From Gammaproteobacteria bacterium (GTDB lineage Bacteria; Pseudomonadota; Gammaproteobacteria; JAJFKO01), in NCBI GenBank assembly GCA_028284465.1, contig JANQRR010000014.1, positions 33,273 to 97,272 on the forward strand: a DNA stretch of 64,000 nucleotides, given 5' to 3'. Shown piece after piece: positions 29,554-38,587 of this stretch (position 1 is the first letter of the stretch; each line of letters begins with the position of its first letter). The notes beneath the pieces were generated by a model, which searched no databases, had not been told where the DNA came from, and worked only from the letters and a program-made list of their open reading frames with translations. Made by a program: the position numbers and the translations under genes.

Positions 29554-30766
29554 AGCCTACTCCTCGACCTCGATAATCTTCTCGGCTAGGCCGACCTGTC
29601 AGGATCGATGATTGCGATGTTGATGAAGTCGTCGTACTACCACCGGTATCATCACCATCATCATCACTGCTCGCAATAGCATCTAATTTAGTTTGGCTTA
29701 TCACTTGTGACAATAATTTATTTAATGGTAAGAAAAATACATTGCTACCACTTTTAGCATCAATTAAAATTTTACTACTTTTGCTTAGCATTGATTCGAC
29801 CGAGTCTAAATATAAACGTTCGCGCATAACTTTCGGCGCCGCTTTATACTCCGGCAATAATGCTAAAAAGCGTGCGGTATTTCCTTGTGACCTCAATACA
29901 GCCTGTTGTTTGTATGCTTGTGCTTCTGCTAATACACGCTTAGCTTGACCTTGTGCTTGTGGCACCACATTTTGCGTATATGCTTGAGCTTGGTTAATGA
30001 AACGTTGTTCATCTTCACGAGCTTTAATGGCATCATCAAACGCTGCACGTACTTGTTCTGGCGCTTTAGCTGGTAACAAGGCAACATCTGTCACCACCAA
30101 ACCGGCTTTGTAACGACGCAAAATATTTTCTAATTGGGTCCCTACTTTTTGGCTAACGAGAGAACGCCCAACGGTTAATACTGCATTTAATGTTGTGCCA
30201 CCGACAACTTGACGCAACGCACTGGCAGTCGCTAATTCTAATGTTTCAGTCGGATCAGTAACATTAAATAAGTAATTACGTGCATTGGCGATCCGGTATT
30301 GTACTGCAACTGAGACATCAACGATATTCTCATCTTCAGTTAACATTTTCGCACTGTATTTATAGTTTGAAACTTTCTGCACGTTAACAATGGTGACAGA
30401 TTCTATGAAACGTGGAATCCAATGTGGGCCTGGGCCGACGGTTTTAACATAACGGCCAAAACGCAATACCACGCCCTGCTCTGCAGGATCAACGATATAT
30501 ATTCCCGTTAACGCCCAGATAATGAGCAAACCCAGAATGATGAACCCAATAAGCCAGCCACCGCTTTTGCCGGATAAGATATTCTTGCCGCCAAATCCAC
30601 CGTTGCTGCTGCCGCGATTACCACCCTTATTACCAAACAAACCACTAAGCTTCTTCTGCATTTTGCGAAAAGCTTCATCTAAATCAGGTGGTCCTTGATT
30701 ACTTTTTTGACGCCCACGCCAAGGATCCTGTTGCTTGTCTTTGTCTTCGGGCTCATTCCAAGCCAT
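29540..30766 (-). CDS. hflK: HflK, SPFH/band-7 regulator of FtsH
   Basis: The N-terminal cytoplasmic part is glycine/asparagine-rich (WNEPEDKDKQQDPWRGR, then DLDEAFRKMQKKLSGLFG). A single membrane helix follows (about 75-95), then the SPFH domain with GIYIVDPAEQGVVLRFGRY and PGPHWIPRFIESV. The C-terminal tail is rich in S, T, D and G (SSDDDGDDTGG). With HflC it binds FtsH. AGGAG precedes the ATG. The length of 408 matches E. coli (419). Confidence 0.95.
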   Translation of the reverse strand: MAWNEPEDKDKQQDPWRGRQKSNQGPPDLDEAFRKMQKKLSGLFGNKGGNRGSSNGGFGGKNILSGKSGGWLIGFIILGLLIIWALTGIYIVDPAEQGVVLRFGRYVKTVGPGPHWIPRFIESVTIVNVQKVSNYKYSAKMLTEDENIVDVSVAVQYRIANARNYLFNVTDPTETLELATASALRQVVGGTTLNAVLTVGRSLVSQKVGTQLENILRRYKAGLVVTDVALLPAKAPEQVRAAFDDAIKAREDEQRFINQAQAYTQNVVPQAQGQAKRVLAEAQAYKQQAVLRSQGNTARFLALLPEYKAAPKVMRERLYLDSVESMLSKSSKILIDAKSGSNVFFLPLNKLLSQVISQTKLDAIASSDDDGDDTGGSTTTSSTSQSSILTGRPSREDYRGRGVGYEGN

Positions 30767-30851
30767 ATGTAGCTCCTAATATACCGACTTAAGGCATCTA
30801 TTCTAGGGCTCTTTGTGCGCACTCGCAAGTTTTACAGTAAAAAAATCTGCC

Positions 30852-32117
30852 TTATTTTAATGCATGAGAGTACTTCGATATGAATTTCTGATATTCACGT
30901 TCGGGCAAATGGATGTGTAAGTGATGTTGACCATGCTCATCGATAGCTTCATCAAGCACTGCTCCTGCAGCATAGAGTTTAGCACGCAATCGCCCTTGAT
31001 CGGGCGTTAGCACAATTTCCGTATCAATAGTCGACGCTTGCAACTGCTGAACAATCGCTTGTTGTAGTGTTGCTATCCCATCACCCGTATTTGCCGACAA
31101 CCATACTTGCGCAATATTGCCATTGCTATCTAGGGTATGATGCGGTTTAACATCATCTAATAAATCAATTTTATTATAAACCCTGATGCACGGAATTTGC
31201 TGCGCATCAATTTGTTTAAGCACTTGTTCAACTTCATGAATATGTTGTTCGCGCTCTGGATCACTGGTATCAATAACATGAACAAGCAAATTTGCTTCAC
31301 AGGTTTCTTCTAAGGTAGCTTGAAATGCTTTAATTAGCTCTGGCGGTAATTGGCGAATGAACCCTACGGTATCAGCAATAATTGCATTACCAAAATTTGG
31401 TAACTCAATTCGTCGCAAGGTTGGATCAAGGGTTGCAAATAGTTGATCCGCAACATAAACATCCGCGGTCGTTAAATATTTAAATAGCGTTGATTTGCCT
31501 GCATTAGTATAGCCTACTAACGATATTGTTGCTGCATCGGCACGCCTGCGAGCTTGCCGACCTAGTTGACGTTGTTTACGAACTTTTTGTAAACGCTGAT
31601 TAATTGTTTTGATCCGTTGTCGAAGTAAACGACGATCAGTTTCTAACTGCGTTTCACCAGGGCCACGCAATCCAATACCGCCTTTTTGTCGCTCTAGGTG
31701 AGTCCAGCCACGCACTAAACGGGTTGCTCGATGCCTTAATTGTGCCAATTCAACTTGTAACTTACCTTCAAAACTTCGCGCTCGTTGAGCAAAAATATCT
31801 AAAATCAAACCCGTGCGATCGAGTACTCGGCATTGTAATTCACGTTCGAGGTTACGTTCTTGAGCTGGTGTTAATACATGATCAAATAACACAACGTCAA
31901 CTTGCTGTTGCGCAACACACGTTTTAATGTCTTGTAACTTACCACGACCAATATAATATTTAGGATCAGGAATTTGACGCGAGAAAGTAAACTGCCCCAC
32001 GATATTTGCACCTGCAGCAAGTGCTAATTCATGAAACTCAGCGGGGAATTTTTCCGCGTAAACTAAAACTGCAACATCACCTAAACTAGGACGATCAACC
32101 GTTAAATCCTGGCTCAA
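30852..32117 (-). CDS. hflX: GTPase HflX
   Basis: Ribosome-associated GTPase that splits stalled 70S ribosomes in stress. Domains: N-terminal HflX domain with [12 protein letters not shown] and [16 protein letters not shown], the helical region [14 protein letters not shown], then the G domain with the P-loop [22 protein letters not shown] (G3) and [10 protein letters not shown] (G4). The start overlaps the hfq stop (ATGA). 421 residues, as expected. Confidence 0.97.
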   Translation of the reverse strand: MSQDLTVDRPSLGDVAVLVYAEKFPAEFHELALAAGANIVGQFTFSRQIPDPKYYIGRGKLQDIKTCVAQQQVDVVLFDHVLTPAQERNLERELQCRVLDRTGLILDIFAQRARSFEGKLQVELAQLRHRATRLVRGWTHLERQKGGIGLRGPGETQLETDRRLLRQRIKTINQRLQKVRKQRQLGRQARRRADAATISLVGYTNAGKSTLFKYLTTADVYVADQLFATLDPTLRRIELPNFGNAIIADTVGFIRQLPPELIKAFQATLEETCEANLLVHVIDTSDPEREQHIHEVEQVLKQIDAQQIPCIRVYNKIDLLDDVKPHHTLDSNGNIAQVWLSANTGDGIATLQQAIVQQLQASTIDTEIVLTPDQGRLRAKLYAAGAVLDEAIDEHGQHHLHIHLPEREYQKFISKYSHALK

Positions 32118-32386
32118 GTGTTCTCCGTTGGAGGCGGCGCTGAGTGATTATTATTATCGCCATGATCATTATTAGTCATTTTAACATTGCGAGAAGGTAC
32201 AATAGTAGAAATCGCATGTTTATAGACCATTTGATTCACTGTATTTTTAAGCACAACGACATATTGATCAAATGATTCAATTTGCCCTTGCAGTTTAATG
32301 CCATTCACTAAATAAATAGCAACTGAAACTTTTTCCTTCCTGAGTGCATTAAGGAAAGGGTCTTGTAAGGATTGCCCTTTAGACAT
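32114..32386 (-). CDS. hfq: RNA chaperone Hfq
   Basis: Hexameric Sm-like protein that pairs small RNAs with mRNAs. The Sm1 motif ([20 protein letters not shown]) and Sm2 motif ([11 protein letters not shown]) are intact, with QSLQDPFLN at the N-terminus forming the proximal RNA site. A short polar tail ([12 protein letters not shown]) follows. AAGGAG lies upstream of the ATG. A MITE-like element starts 33 bases upstream of the start codon, so the usual miaA-hfq read-through is broken and a local promoter must be used. Confidence 0.97.
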   Translation of the reverse strand: MSKGQSLQDPFLNALRKEKVSVAIYLVNGIKLQGQIESFDQYVVVLKNTVNQMVYKHAISTIVPSRNVKMTNNDHGDNNNHSAPPPTENT

Positions 32387-32419
32387 AATTTACTGCTCCT
32401 TGCTTGTTGTTTTTTCTTA

Positions 32420-32527
32420 GAGCCTGTTTAAAATCTTTTATCTTGGCTATAAAACCACAATTTTTTGTGCTCTATTGCTCATTTACTTGGTGATTTTAAC
32501 TCAACCTAAAAAATTTTAAACAGGCTC
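32420..32527. mobile_element. MITE-like element with TA target duplication
   Basis: A 108-base AT-rich element with terminal inverted repeats GAGCCTGTTTAAAAT (exact over 15 bases, 32420-32434 and 32513-32527) and weaker matching further in. TA flanks it on both sides (32418-32419 and 32528-32529), as expected of a target duplication. It has no coding capacity. It lies just upstream of hfq, in the gap between hfq and the ankyrin gene; with the ankyrin promoter this accounts for the 307-base stretch 32387-32693. Confidence 0.7.
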
Positions 32528-32619
32528 TAAATAAAATTTACCTATTTCCAAGGCAAAATTCTCGCTAAGTGTATCACGGCTTGGAGTGGGTAGCAAAATA
32601 ATTGCATAGCGGATGATTG

Positions 32620-32647
32620 TTGGCCAAAAAACCATTTGTGTTATAAT
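32620..32647 (+). promoter_or_regulatory. Probable promoter of the ankyrin gene
   Basis: TTGGCC (32620-32625) and a perfect TATAAT (32642-32647) are separated by 16 bases, about 47 bases before the ATG; a strong AAAGGAGA follows. Confidence 0.6.
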
Positions 32648-32693
32648 GAACACCGTAAAAATTTGACCAGTAGAAATATAAAAGGAGAAACTT

Positions 32694-34331
32694 ATGCGCA
32701 CTCCAGCTCAAATTATCTCTCTTATCTTAGCAACCAAACCGTGCCAGCCAAAAAAGCTCCGAGAAATGTCAATTAGAGAAAGAGTGACCGATCAAGAATG
32801 GCAAGAACTATATTATTTTTGTTTTCCAAATGCTAACAAAGAAAACCAAACCGGTATCGTATGGCTAGAAAAATTCATCCAAACTATATTACGACAAAGA
32901 AAAGCTACTGTTGTCTCTCTTTCAGGAAAGAAAACTACAGAAACAGAATATATTCCAAGACACATTGGCAATAAAGATAAATTGCTTTTGGCTGTGTTAA
33001 GTGGTTCTCCTGAATTAGTCAAAGAAGTATTACTTCACATAACATATAGTAGCGAAGACCCTGAACTAGTTCTAAATTCACACTGGTCTCCAGATAAACG
33101 CTCTCCACTAAGTATTGCGGCAAAACACAACTATGTAGGTGCGCTGAATCAATTGCTTAAGGCAGGCGCCGATCCTCGAAAAACTGATCTGCATGGCCGA
33201 TCAGCATTATACTTAGCTGCAGCTACTGGTGGTAATTTAGCTAGCGTAACAGCGCTACTTAAATCCAAAATCGTCGACATCAATCAAAGTGATCACAATG
33301 GCTGCTCGCCACTACAAGCGGCGATTCTTGCTAATAAAATTGAATGTTATCCCGTTATTGAAACACTCATCAAACACGGCGCATACATTAATCATAGAGA
33401 TAACTCTGGCGCAACGCCATTAATCACTGCCGTTTCCGTTGGTAATACAAAAGTCGTTAATTTACTAGTTAGCAAAGGTGTGAATGTCGATCAACAAGAC
33501 CATGATGGACAAACTGCATTAACAAAAGCGGCTATTAAGCATCACCAAAATATTGTAATAGCTTTGCAGCAAGCAGGAGCCCGCAGTGACATAGTTCCAA
33601 ATAAACCGATAGTTGTTTCAGTAGGAAAAGGTAAGGGTAAGGGCAAAGGTAAAGGCAAGGCGATTAGCCATCAAGTCCAAAGAGACACAGCTGGATGGAC
33701 ACCACTCCATTATGCAGTTGAAGAAGGTGATCTAAAAGAGGTTAATCGATTACTTACAGAAGGAGCAGCTCCACAACCTCCAAATCCATATCCGAATTAT
33801 CGTTTTGGGCGGCTGGTTTACTCACCGTTACAATTAGCTGTAAAGAATCATGAAAAAACTGCCGTTTCCATTGCTAGAGCACTTATAGATGCTGGCGCTA
33901 ATGTTAATGAGTTTGATGGCACAGAAACTACCGCACTTTTCCAGTTAGTTCTTCACCAACCGGAAAATGTAGCTATGCTAGATTTGCTGCTCGAACGAGG
34001 TGTTAATATCAATCAACAATGTCAAGATGGCATGACTGCCTTGTGGTTCGCTTTAAAAATACATGGTGACAGGCTTGACCCAACATTTGCAACAAAATTA
34101 CTAAAAGCGGGTGCGCGCTTAGATATTGTGCCGCCAAAAGCTGATCCCAAAGAAATAGAAGCAATAAAAAACTTAGGTCATAAACTGATTAGTAAACAAG
34201 GCCGCCAACATAGTGTTGCTACTTTGACGCAAAGATTTAGTGCATTTTCTTCAAGTACGAGTACTGCACCAATGCATCAAGCATCGACAAGTAGCAGTAG
34301 TAATGCATGTACGCCAACGCCACGAATTTAG
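32694..34331 (+). CDS. Ankyrin-repeat protein, effector candidate
   Basis: A 545-residue protein without signal peptide or membrane helix. The first 90 residues have no known domain. Ankyrin repeats then run from about 93 to 300 (SPLSIAAKHNYVGALNQLLKAGADP, SALYLAAATGG, TPLITAVSVGNTKVVNLLVS) and again from about 330 to 480 (TPLHYAVEEGDLKEVNRLL, LIDAGANVNEF). Between the blocks is an unusual (GK)6 run (311-322). Both blocks end in similar text, AGARxDIVPxK, hinting at internal duplication. The last 40 residues are rich in S and T. Such proteins are typical Dot/Icm effectors in Legionella and Coxiella; secretion is not shown here. It is inserted between miaA and hfq on the opposite strand, has its own promoter, and has a MITE beside it. 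Confidence 0.85.
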   Translation: MRTPAQIISLILATKPCQPKKLREMSIRERVTDQEWQELYYFCFPNANKENQTGIVWLEKFIQTILRQRKATVVSLSGKKTTETEYIPRHIGNKDKLLLAVLSGSPELVKEVLLHITYSSEDPELVLNSHWSPDKRSPLSIAAKHNYVGALNQLLKAGADPRKTDLHGRSALYLAAATGGNLASVTALLKSKIVDINQSDHNGCSPLQAAILANKIECYPVIETLIKHGAYINHRDNSGATPLITAVSVGNTKVVNLLVSKGVNVDQQDHDGQTALTKAAIKHHQNIVIALQQAGARSDIVPNKPIVVSVGKGKGKGKGKGKAISHQVQRDTAGWTPLHYAVEEGDLKEVNRLLTEGAAPQPPNPYPNYRFGRLVYSPLQLAVKNHEKTAVSIARALIDAGANVNEFDGTETTALFQLVLHQPENVAMLDLLLERGVNINQQCQDGMTALWFALKIHGDRLDPTFATKLLKAGARLDIVPPKADPKEIEAIKNLGHKLISKQGRQHSVATLTQRFSAFSSSTSTAPMHQASTSSSSNACTPTPRI

Positions 34332-34506
34332 ATCGTCAGTGCAACAAAGCAACCTACTTATAACGCCATGAGAGAGAAGCTGAAGAATTAGGTTGCTTCG
34401 TTGCTTTCGTGATAGAGCTTAATTGCAAGCGGCAGACATGTCGAGAGACATTGTGTGAGCATCGGCGGAAATTGCATTTGGCCGCTTATGGTGCCAATTG
34501 CGCGCA

Positions 34507-34530
34507 CGTTGTTACACTCCTCGCAATGAC
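34507..34530. repeat. cattgcgag repeat, truncated arm (copy A4)
   Basis: CGTTGTTACACTCCTCGCAA followed by TGAC, lacking the ctggattgcttc part. It lies 5 bases past the miaA stop, in the gap with the ankyrin gene end. Confidence 0.75.
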
Positions 34531-34534
34531 AATG

Positions 34535-35488
34535 TTAATAACACCTTCCTTTTTGCTTAATAACGTCAATGATTAAGCTTAGCAAGTGTGGATCATCATT
34601 TGCAAAAGTTTGTAGCTTTTGCCAGCTTCGCAGCCATGTTAATTGACGTTTAGCCAATTGCCGGGTTGCAATGATCCCACGTTCGATCATATCTTGATAA
34701 TTGATCTCAGCCATAAGGTATTGCCAAATTTGGCGATAACCAACACTGCGGATCGCTGGCAGATCGGCATGAAGATCTTTGCGATCAAATAAGGTTTGCA
34801 CTTCAGCCACAAAACCTTGCTCGATCATTTGCATAAAACGATTTGCGATCTGTTGATGTAATTGTGCACGATCATTTGGAATAATTGCTAAATTAATAAA
34901 TTGACAAGCAGGTTGATGTTGCAGTTGCGGATCTACCGGCGCCGTTAACCAATCACTCATCGATTTTCCGGTGATTTCATACACTTCTAACGCGCGTAAT
35001 ATTCGTTGTTTGTCATGAGCATGAATACGTTGTGTCGCATCCGGATCAACACGCTGCAACTGTTGATAAAGCACATTTAAGCCTTGGGTTTGCATTCGTT
35101 GTTGTAAACGTTGGCGGATCAGAGGATCACTGCTTGGCAACGGCGATAAGCCTTGTTGTAACGCGCGAAAATATAACATAGTGCCACCAACTAATAATGG
35201 TATTTTACCTGCAGCGGTAACTTTATGTATTGCAGCAAACGCATCTTGGCAAAAACGTGCTGCTGAATAATGTTCGCTAGGATCACAAATATCAATGAGA
35301 TGATGCGGCACTTGTTGGCGAATTGCTGCCGATGGCTTAGCTGTACCAACATCCATGCCACGATAAACAATAGCAGAATCAACGCTAATGATTTCACACG
35401 GCAGCTTGGCGGCAATGTCTAAGGCAAGTTGGGTTTTACCAGAGGCTGTTGGTCCCATTAAGCAAATAGCAATAGTTCGAGAACACAT
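34535..35488 (-). CDS. miaA: tRNA dimethylallyltransferase
   Basis: Adds a dimethylallyl group to A37 of tRNAs reading UNN codons. The P-loop is GPTASGKTQLAL; IISVDSAIVYRGMDVGTAKP, GGTMLYFRALQQGLSPLP, ILRALEVYEITGKS and IATRQLAKRQLTWLRSW complete the family pattern. 317 residues (E. coli 316). Its normal downstream partner hfq is separated by the inserted ankyrin gene. Confidence 0.97.
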   Translation of the reverse strand: MCSRTIAICLMGPTASGKTQLALDIAAKLPCEIISVDSAIVYRGMDVGTAKPSAAIRQQVPHHLIDICDPSEHYSAARFCQDAFAAIHKVTAAGKIPLLVGGTMLYFRALQQGLSPLPSSDPLIRQRLQQRMQTQGLNVLYQQLQRVDPDATQRIHAHDKQRILRALEVYEITGKSMSDWLTAPVDPQLQHQPACQFINLAIIPNDRAQLHQQIANRFMQMIEQGFVAEVQTLFDRKDLHADLPAIRSVGYRQIWQYLMAEINYQDMIERGIIATRQLAKRQLTWLRSWQKLQTFANDDPHLLSLIIDVIKQKGRCY

Positions 35489-35535
35489 ATATAAAAATTA
35501 AGTTATTACCATTAAATGATGCTAGTTTAACACAT

Positions 35536-36429
35536 CTACTTAGGTTTTTTAATGCCTGATAGATGTGATAAAGGAATTTCAACTTCGCCGCGCGCATTCA
35601 TCACATGATCAGCTTGTAAAGATGGTCGCCAAGCATGACCATAAACCACTTCTAATGTTGCTGGAATTTTGCCTGCATTTCGCAGTGTTTCGTAATGTTT
35701 GATCATGGTCGTAAATTTTTGTTTTCCGGTCAAAGCATGCTGACGCCCAGCATTGCTGTTAGTTACCCCAAGGTTTTTTAATTCCAGCAATAGATTTTTA
35801 ACAGAAGAATACGTTACTGTTAACATTTCCATATCCATCACTGGATCAGCAAACCGCAACGCTACTAGCATGTCGCCAATGTTATGCATATCAACAAAAT
35901 GATTAACATGCACTAGTTTATCAACGTGCGCCCATGACGCTTTTAATTCTTTTAATGTGTCAGGGCCAGCACTGGCAAACATGAACAAACCCTCTGGCGT
36001 TAATACTCGACGAATTTCACTAAACACTGCAGCGAGATCATCACACCATAGCAGTGACATATTCGCGAATACTAGATCAACACTACGATCTGCAAATGGC
36101 AATGACTGCGCATTTCCAGGCATGAATGCTATGTTAGGTTGATCAACAAATTTTTGCTTAGCACATTGCAGCATGTTTGCAGAAATGTCTATGCCGATGA
36201 TTTTCGCTTGTGGATAACGCATTGCAAGCAAGCCCGCACAAAAGCCGGTGCCGGTGCCTACATCGATAATTGTTTTCGGCTGTAAGCGGATTAATTCCAT
36301 ACGTTCTAGCATGCGCTTACCAATTTCTTGGATAACAGCAGCCGCTTGATCATAGGTTGCTGCCGCGCGATCAAATGCGCGCGCGACATTTTGCGGGTTA
36401 ATGTGGAATTTGTTTATTTTGTTGATAAT
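35536..36429 (-). CDS. bioC: Malonyl-ACP O-methyltransferase BioC
   Basis: Methylates malonyl-ACP to start pimeloyl synthesis for biotin. Motif I is IIDVGTGTGFCAG; the beta-2 acid is IIGIDIS, and SVDLVFANMSLLWCDD and RVLTPEGLFMFASAGPDT follow. Coding similarity continues upstream of the first ATG (36312): NVARAFDRAAATYDQAA matches the BioC N-terminus. The frame is open to an ATT at 36429, which has AAGGA five bases upstream, and no ATG, GTG or TTG is found in between. So the gene probably starts at ATT (297 aa), a rare start, or its start region is damaged. It lies divergent from comF, as bioH/gntX genes do elsewhere. The other bio genes are not in the window. Confidence 0.85.
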   Translation of the reverse strand: MINKINKFHINPQNVARAFDRAAATYDQAAAVIQEIGKRMLERMELIRLQPKTIIDVGTGTGFCAGLLAMRYPQAKIIGIDISANMLQCAKQKFVDQPNIAFMPGNAQSLPFADRSVDLVFANMSLLWCDDLAAVFSEIRRVLTPEGLFMFASAGPDTLKELKASWAHVDKLVHVNHFVDMHNIGDMLVALRFADPVMDMEMLTVTYSSVKNLLLELKNLGVTNSNAGRQHALTGKQKFTTMIKHYETLRNAGKIPATLEVVYGHAWRPSLQADHVMNARGEVEIPLSHLSGIKKPK

Positions 36430-36502
36430 AACGTTCCTTAGTTCATTTACACTAAATATTAGTATTGTTATATTACTTTAAAATAAAAACTTATGGAATA
36501 GT

Positions 36503-36531
36503 GTCATTGCGAGCGCAGCGAAGCAATCCAG
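36503..36531. repeat. cattgcgag repeat, single arm (copy A5)
   Basis: GTCATTGCGAGCGCAGCGAA followed by GCAATCCAG, identical to the left arm of the copy at 11682. It lies in the divergent bioC-comF gap, 23 bases before the comF start. Confidence 0.88.
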
Positions 36532-36553
36532 GATCAGGATAACATAGGCTTTC

Positions 36554-37312
36554 ATGATATATAAAAACTTAAAATCGATAACTTCAACATGGTTTAACCA
36601 TGCTATTAGCTGGCTGCTGCCTTATCAATGTGTATTATGTGATGCTACCACGCAAAATAAACTGGATCTGTGCCAAGCTTGCCTTGAAGAATTACCGTGG
36701 TTGCAATCAGCTTGTCGGATCTGCGCGCAGCCACTATTGCATCATGATGATAATGTTATTTGTGGTGAATGTATTAAATGCCAGCCAGCGTACCAGCGAA
36801 CGTTGGCATTATGTCATTATGAATCACCGTTGCCTTATTTCATTCAACAATTAAAATTTAACAAGAAATTATTATATGCCCGTTTATTAAGTGAATTGAT
36901 GGTTAGTCGTATTCGCCATTATTATCATGAAACATCATTGCCAGAATATATTGTGCCAGTGCCGTTGCATGCTAAACGTATACGCGAACGTGGGTTTAAT
37001 CAAGCATTAGAAATTGCCAAACCGATTGCCAAGCAATTGCAGATCCCATTGTTAACGCATCATGTCAAACGGATCCGTCATACCCAAGCTCAAGCTGAAT
37101 TACCAGCAAATCAACGACGTAAAAATTTGCGAAATGCGTTTGCCATCAAGAAACCGATCCAAGCTAAACATGTAGCAATCATTGATGATGTTGTAACGAC
37201 TGGAAATACTGTTTGTGAACTTGCTATAACCCTAAAGCGAGCTGATATTGAAAACATTGATGTTTGGTGTTGCGCCCGCACTCACATTGATGGCCTTTCT
37301 CAGTCACAATAA
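36554..37312 (+). CDS. comF: ComF/GntX family phosphoribosyltransferase-like protein
   Basis: A 252-residue protein with an N-terminal zinc-ribbon-like part (four C-x-x-C type pairs: CVLCDA, CQAC, CRICAQ, CGECIKC) and a type I phosphoribosyltransferase domain with the PRPP motif VAIIDDVVTTGNTV. ComF proteins help DNA uptake in naturally competent bacteria; GntX is the E. coli homologue. It is divergent from bioC. No competence genes are seen nearby. Confidence 0.9.
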   Translation: MIYKNLKSITSTWFNHAISWLLPYQCVLCDATTQNKLDLCQACLEELPWLQSACRICAQPLLHHDDNVICGECIKCQPAYQRTLALCHYESPLPYFIQQLKFNKKLLYARLLSELMVSRIRHYYHETSLPEYIVPVPLHAKRIRERGFNQALEIAKPIAKQLQIPLLTHHVKRIRHTQAQAELPANQRRKNLRNAFAIKKPIQAKHVAIIDDVVTTGNTVCELAITLKRADIENIDVWCCARTHIDGLSQSQ

Positions 37313-37325
37313 CCAGCAACTCAAT

Positions 37326-37346
37326 CCTTAAAAAAATCTTTTAAGG
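37326..37346 (+). terminator. Hairpin after comF
   Basis: CCTTAAAA-AAATC-TTTTAAGG, an 8-bp stem starting 14 bases past the comF stop. The T-run falls within the stem rather than after it, so it is a moderate terminator candidate. Confidence 0.45.
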
Positions 37347-37451
37347 TTACTTCATTTTCTACTAATTCATCTGTATATGTATTTGCTAATAATCCTACCG
37401 TAGTAACCATAGTTAGAAAAATTTGTTTGGCGGAATCTTTTGTAAATGAAA

Positions 37452-37490
37452 GATTTCGCTGAGTATAGAGTTCATAAACTCAGCGAAATC
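37452..37490. promoter_or_regulatory. Perfect 13-bp inverted repeat upstream of the efflux operon
   Basis: GATTTCGCTGAGT (37452-37464) and ACTCAGCGAAATC (37478-37490) pair exactly around a 13-base spacer, 75 bases before the emrA start. No T-run follows, so an operator-like or RNA regulatory site is as likely as a terminator. Confidence 0.5.
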
Positions 37491-37564
37491 CATATTTCTG
37501 GATTGTTTATTGTATAAAAAATAGATACAATTGCAGCTAACCCAATTTCAAGTAACATAACCTA

Positions 37565-38587
37565 ATGAAAATCAGCATTAAAAAGTTTAACCTGAAAAAA
37601 ATTGCTATCATCACGACGGGCGTGGTTTTGCTACTCGCTGCTGGTTATGGTTTCATGCGTTATCAAGCCTTATATCCGTCTACCGACGATGCCTACGTGC
37701 AAGCAAACATTGTTAATATTGCCGCGCAAGTTACCGGGCCTGTGAGCCACATTGCGGTGACTAATCATCAATTCGTTAGTGCTGGCCAGCCATTGTTTGA
37801 CATCGATCCAACGCCTTTCCAGCTTGCTGTTAATAAAGCACAAGCACAATTAGCACTCGCAACTCAACAAGAACATACTGAAGAAGATGCCGTACACACC
37901 GCTAGAGCGAATGTGGCTTTACGCGCAGCACAATTTTTTAAGGCCGAACGCTACTTGCACCGCGCGCTACCTCTGGTTAAGAACGGCAGCTTAACGAAAA
38001 ACGAAGGCGACGTTGCGATTAGTCAATACAATGGCGCTAAAGCTACACTCGCTGCAGCTAAAAGTGATTTACATCGAGCGCAACAACATTTAGGCACACC
38101 CGGTGAGCGCAATGCTGAAATCCAACAAGCAAAAGCACAATTAGCACGTGCGCAATTGGATTTACAACATACCCACATTACTGCACCTGACAGTGGCTAT
38201 TTAACCAATTTTAATTTACGCCAAGGCGCGATGATTGCCGCTAACCAACCTCTATTTGTATTAGTTGAAAACCAACAATGGTGGGTAAATGCTAATTTCA
38301 AAGAAACTGCATTACGCCGCATCCGGCCTGGGCAAACTGCAACTGTGATCTTAGATATGTACCCACATCATAAATTTAAGGGTGTAGTTGCCAGCATTAG
38401 CCCTGGCAGTGGTGCTGTTTTTTCATTACTACCCCCAGAAAATGCCACTGGTAATTGGGTTAAGGTCACGCAACGTTTTCCAGTGAGAGTGTGGATCATC
38501 AATCCTGATCCACATTTTCCTTTGCGCGTCGGTGCAAGTAGCAAAGTTACCATCGACACGACTACGCAACCAACGTCACACTCATGA
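37565..38587 (+). CDS. emrA: EmrA/HlyD-type membrane fusion protein of an efflux pump
   Basis: Periplasmic adaptor that connects an inner-membrane MFS pump to an outer-membrane channel. It has one N-terminal helix (about 13-30), then STDDAYVQANIVNIAAQVTG, the first half of the lipoyl (biotinyl-lipoyl-like) domain, an alpha-hairpin (about 95-200) and the second lipoyl half with ITAPDSGYLTNFNLRQGAMI. The C-terminal VWINPD-type barrel region is VRVWIINPDPHFPLRVG. 340 residues, slightly shorter than E. coli EmrA (390), chiefly in the hairpin. It overlaps the pump gene in ATGA. Confidence 0.92.
   Translation: MKISIKKFNLKKIAIITTGVVLLLAAGYGFMRYQALYPSTDDAYVQANIVNIAAQVTGPVSHIAVTNHQFVSAGQPLFDIDPTPFQLAVNKAQAQLALATQQEHTEEDAVHTARANVALRAAQFFKAERYLHRALPLVKNGSLTKNEGDVAISQYNGAKATLAAAKSDLHRAQQHLGTPGERNAEIQQAKAQLARAQLDLQHTHITAPDSGYLTNFNLRQGAMIAANQPLFVLVENQQWWVNANFKETALRRIRPGQTATVILDMYPHHKFKGVVASISPGSGAVFSLLPPENATGNWVKVTQRFPVRVWIINPDPHFPLRVGASSKVTIDTTTQPTSHS

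Noticed and set aside
33624..33659. (GK)6 run as a sequence artefact or frameshift-prone microsatellite
   Set aside because: The codons vary (GGA, GGT, GGC; AAA, AAG), so it is not a simple nucleotide repeat, and the frame stays open on both sides.
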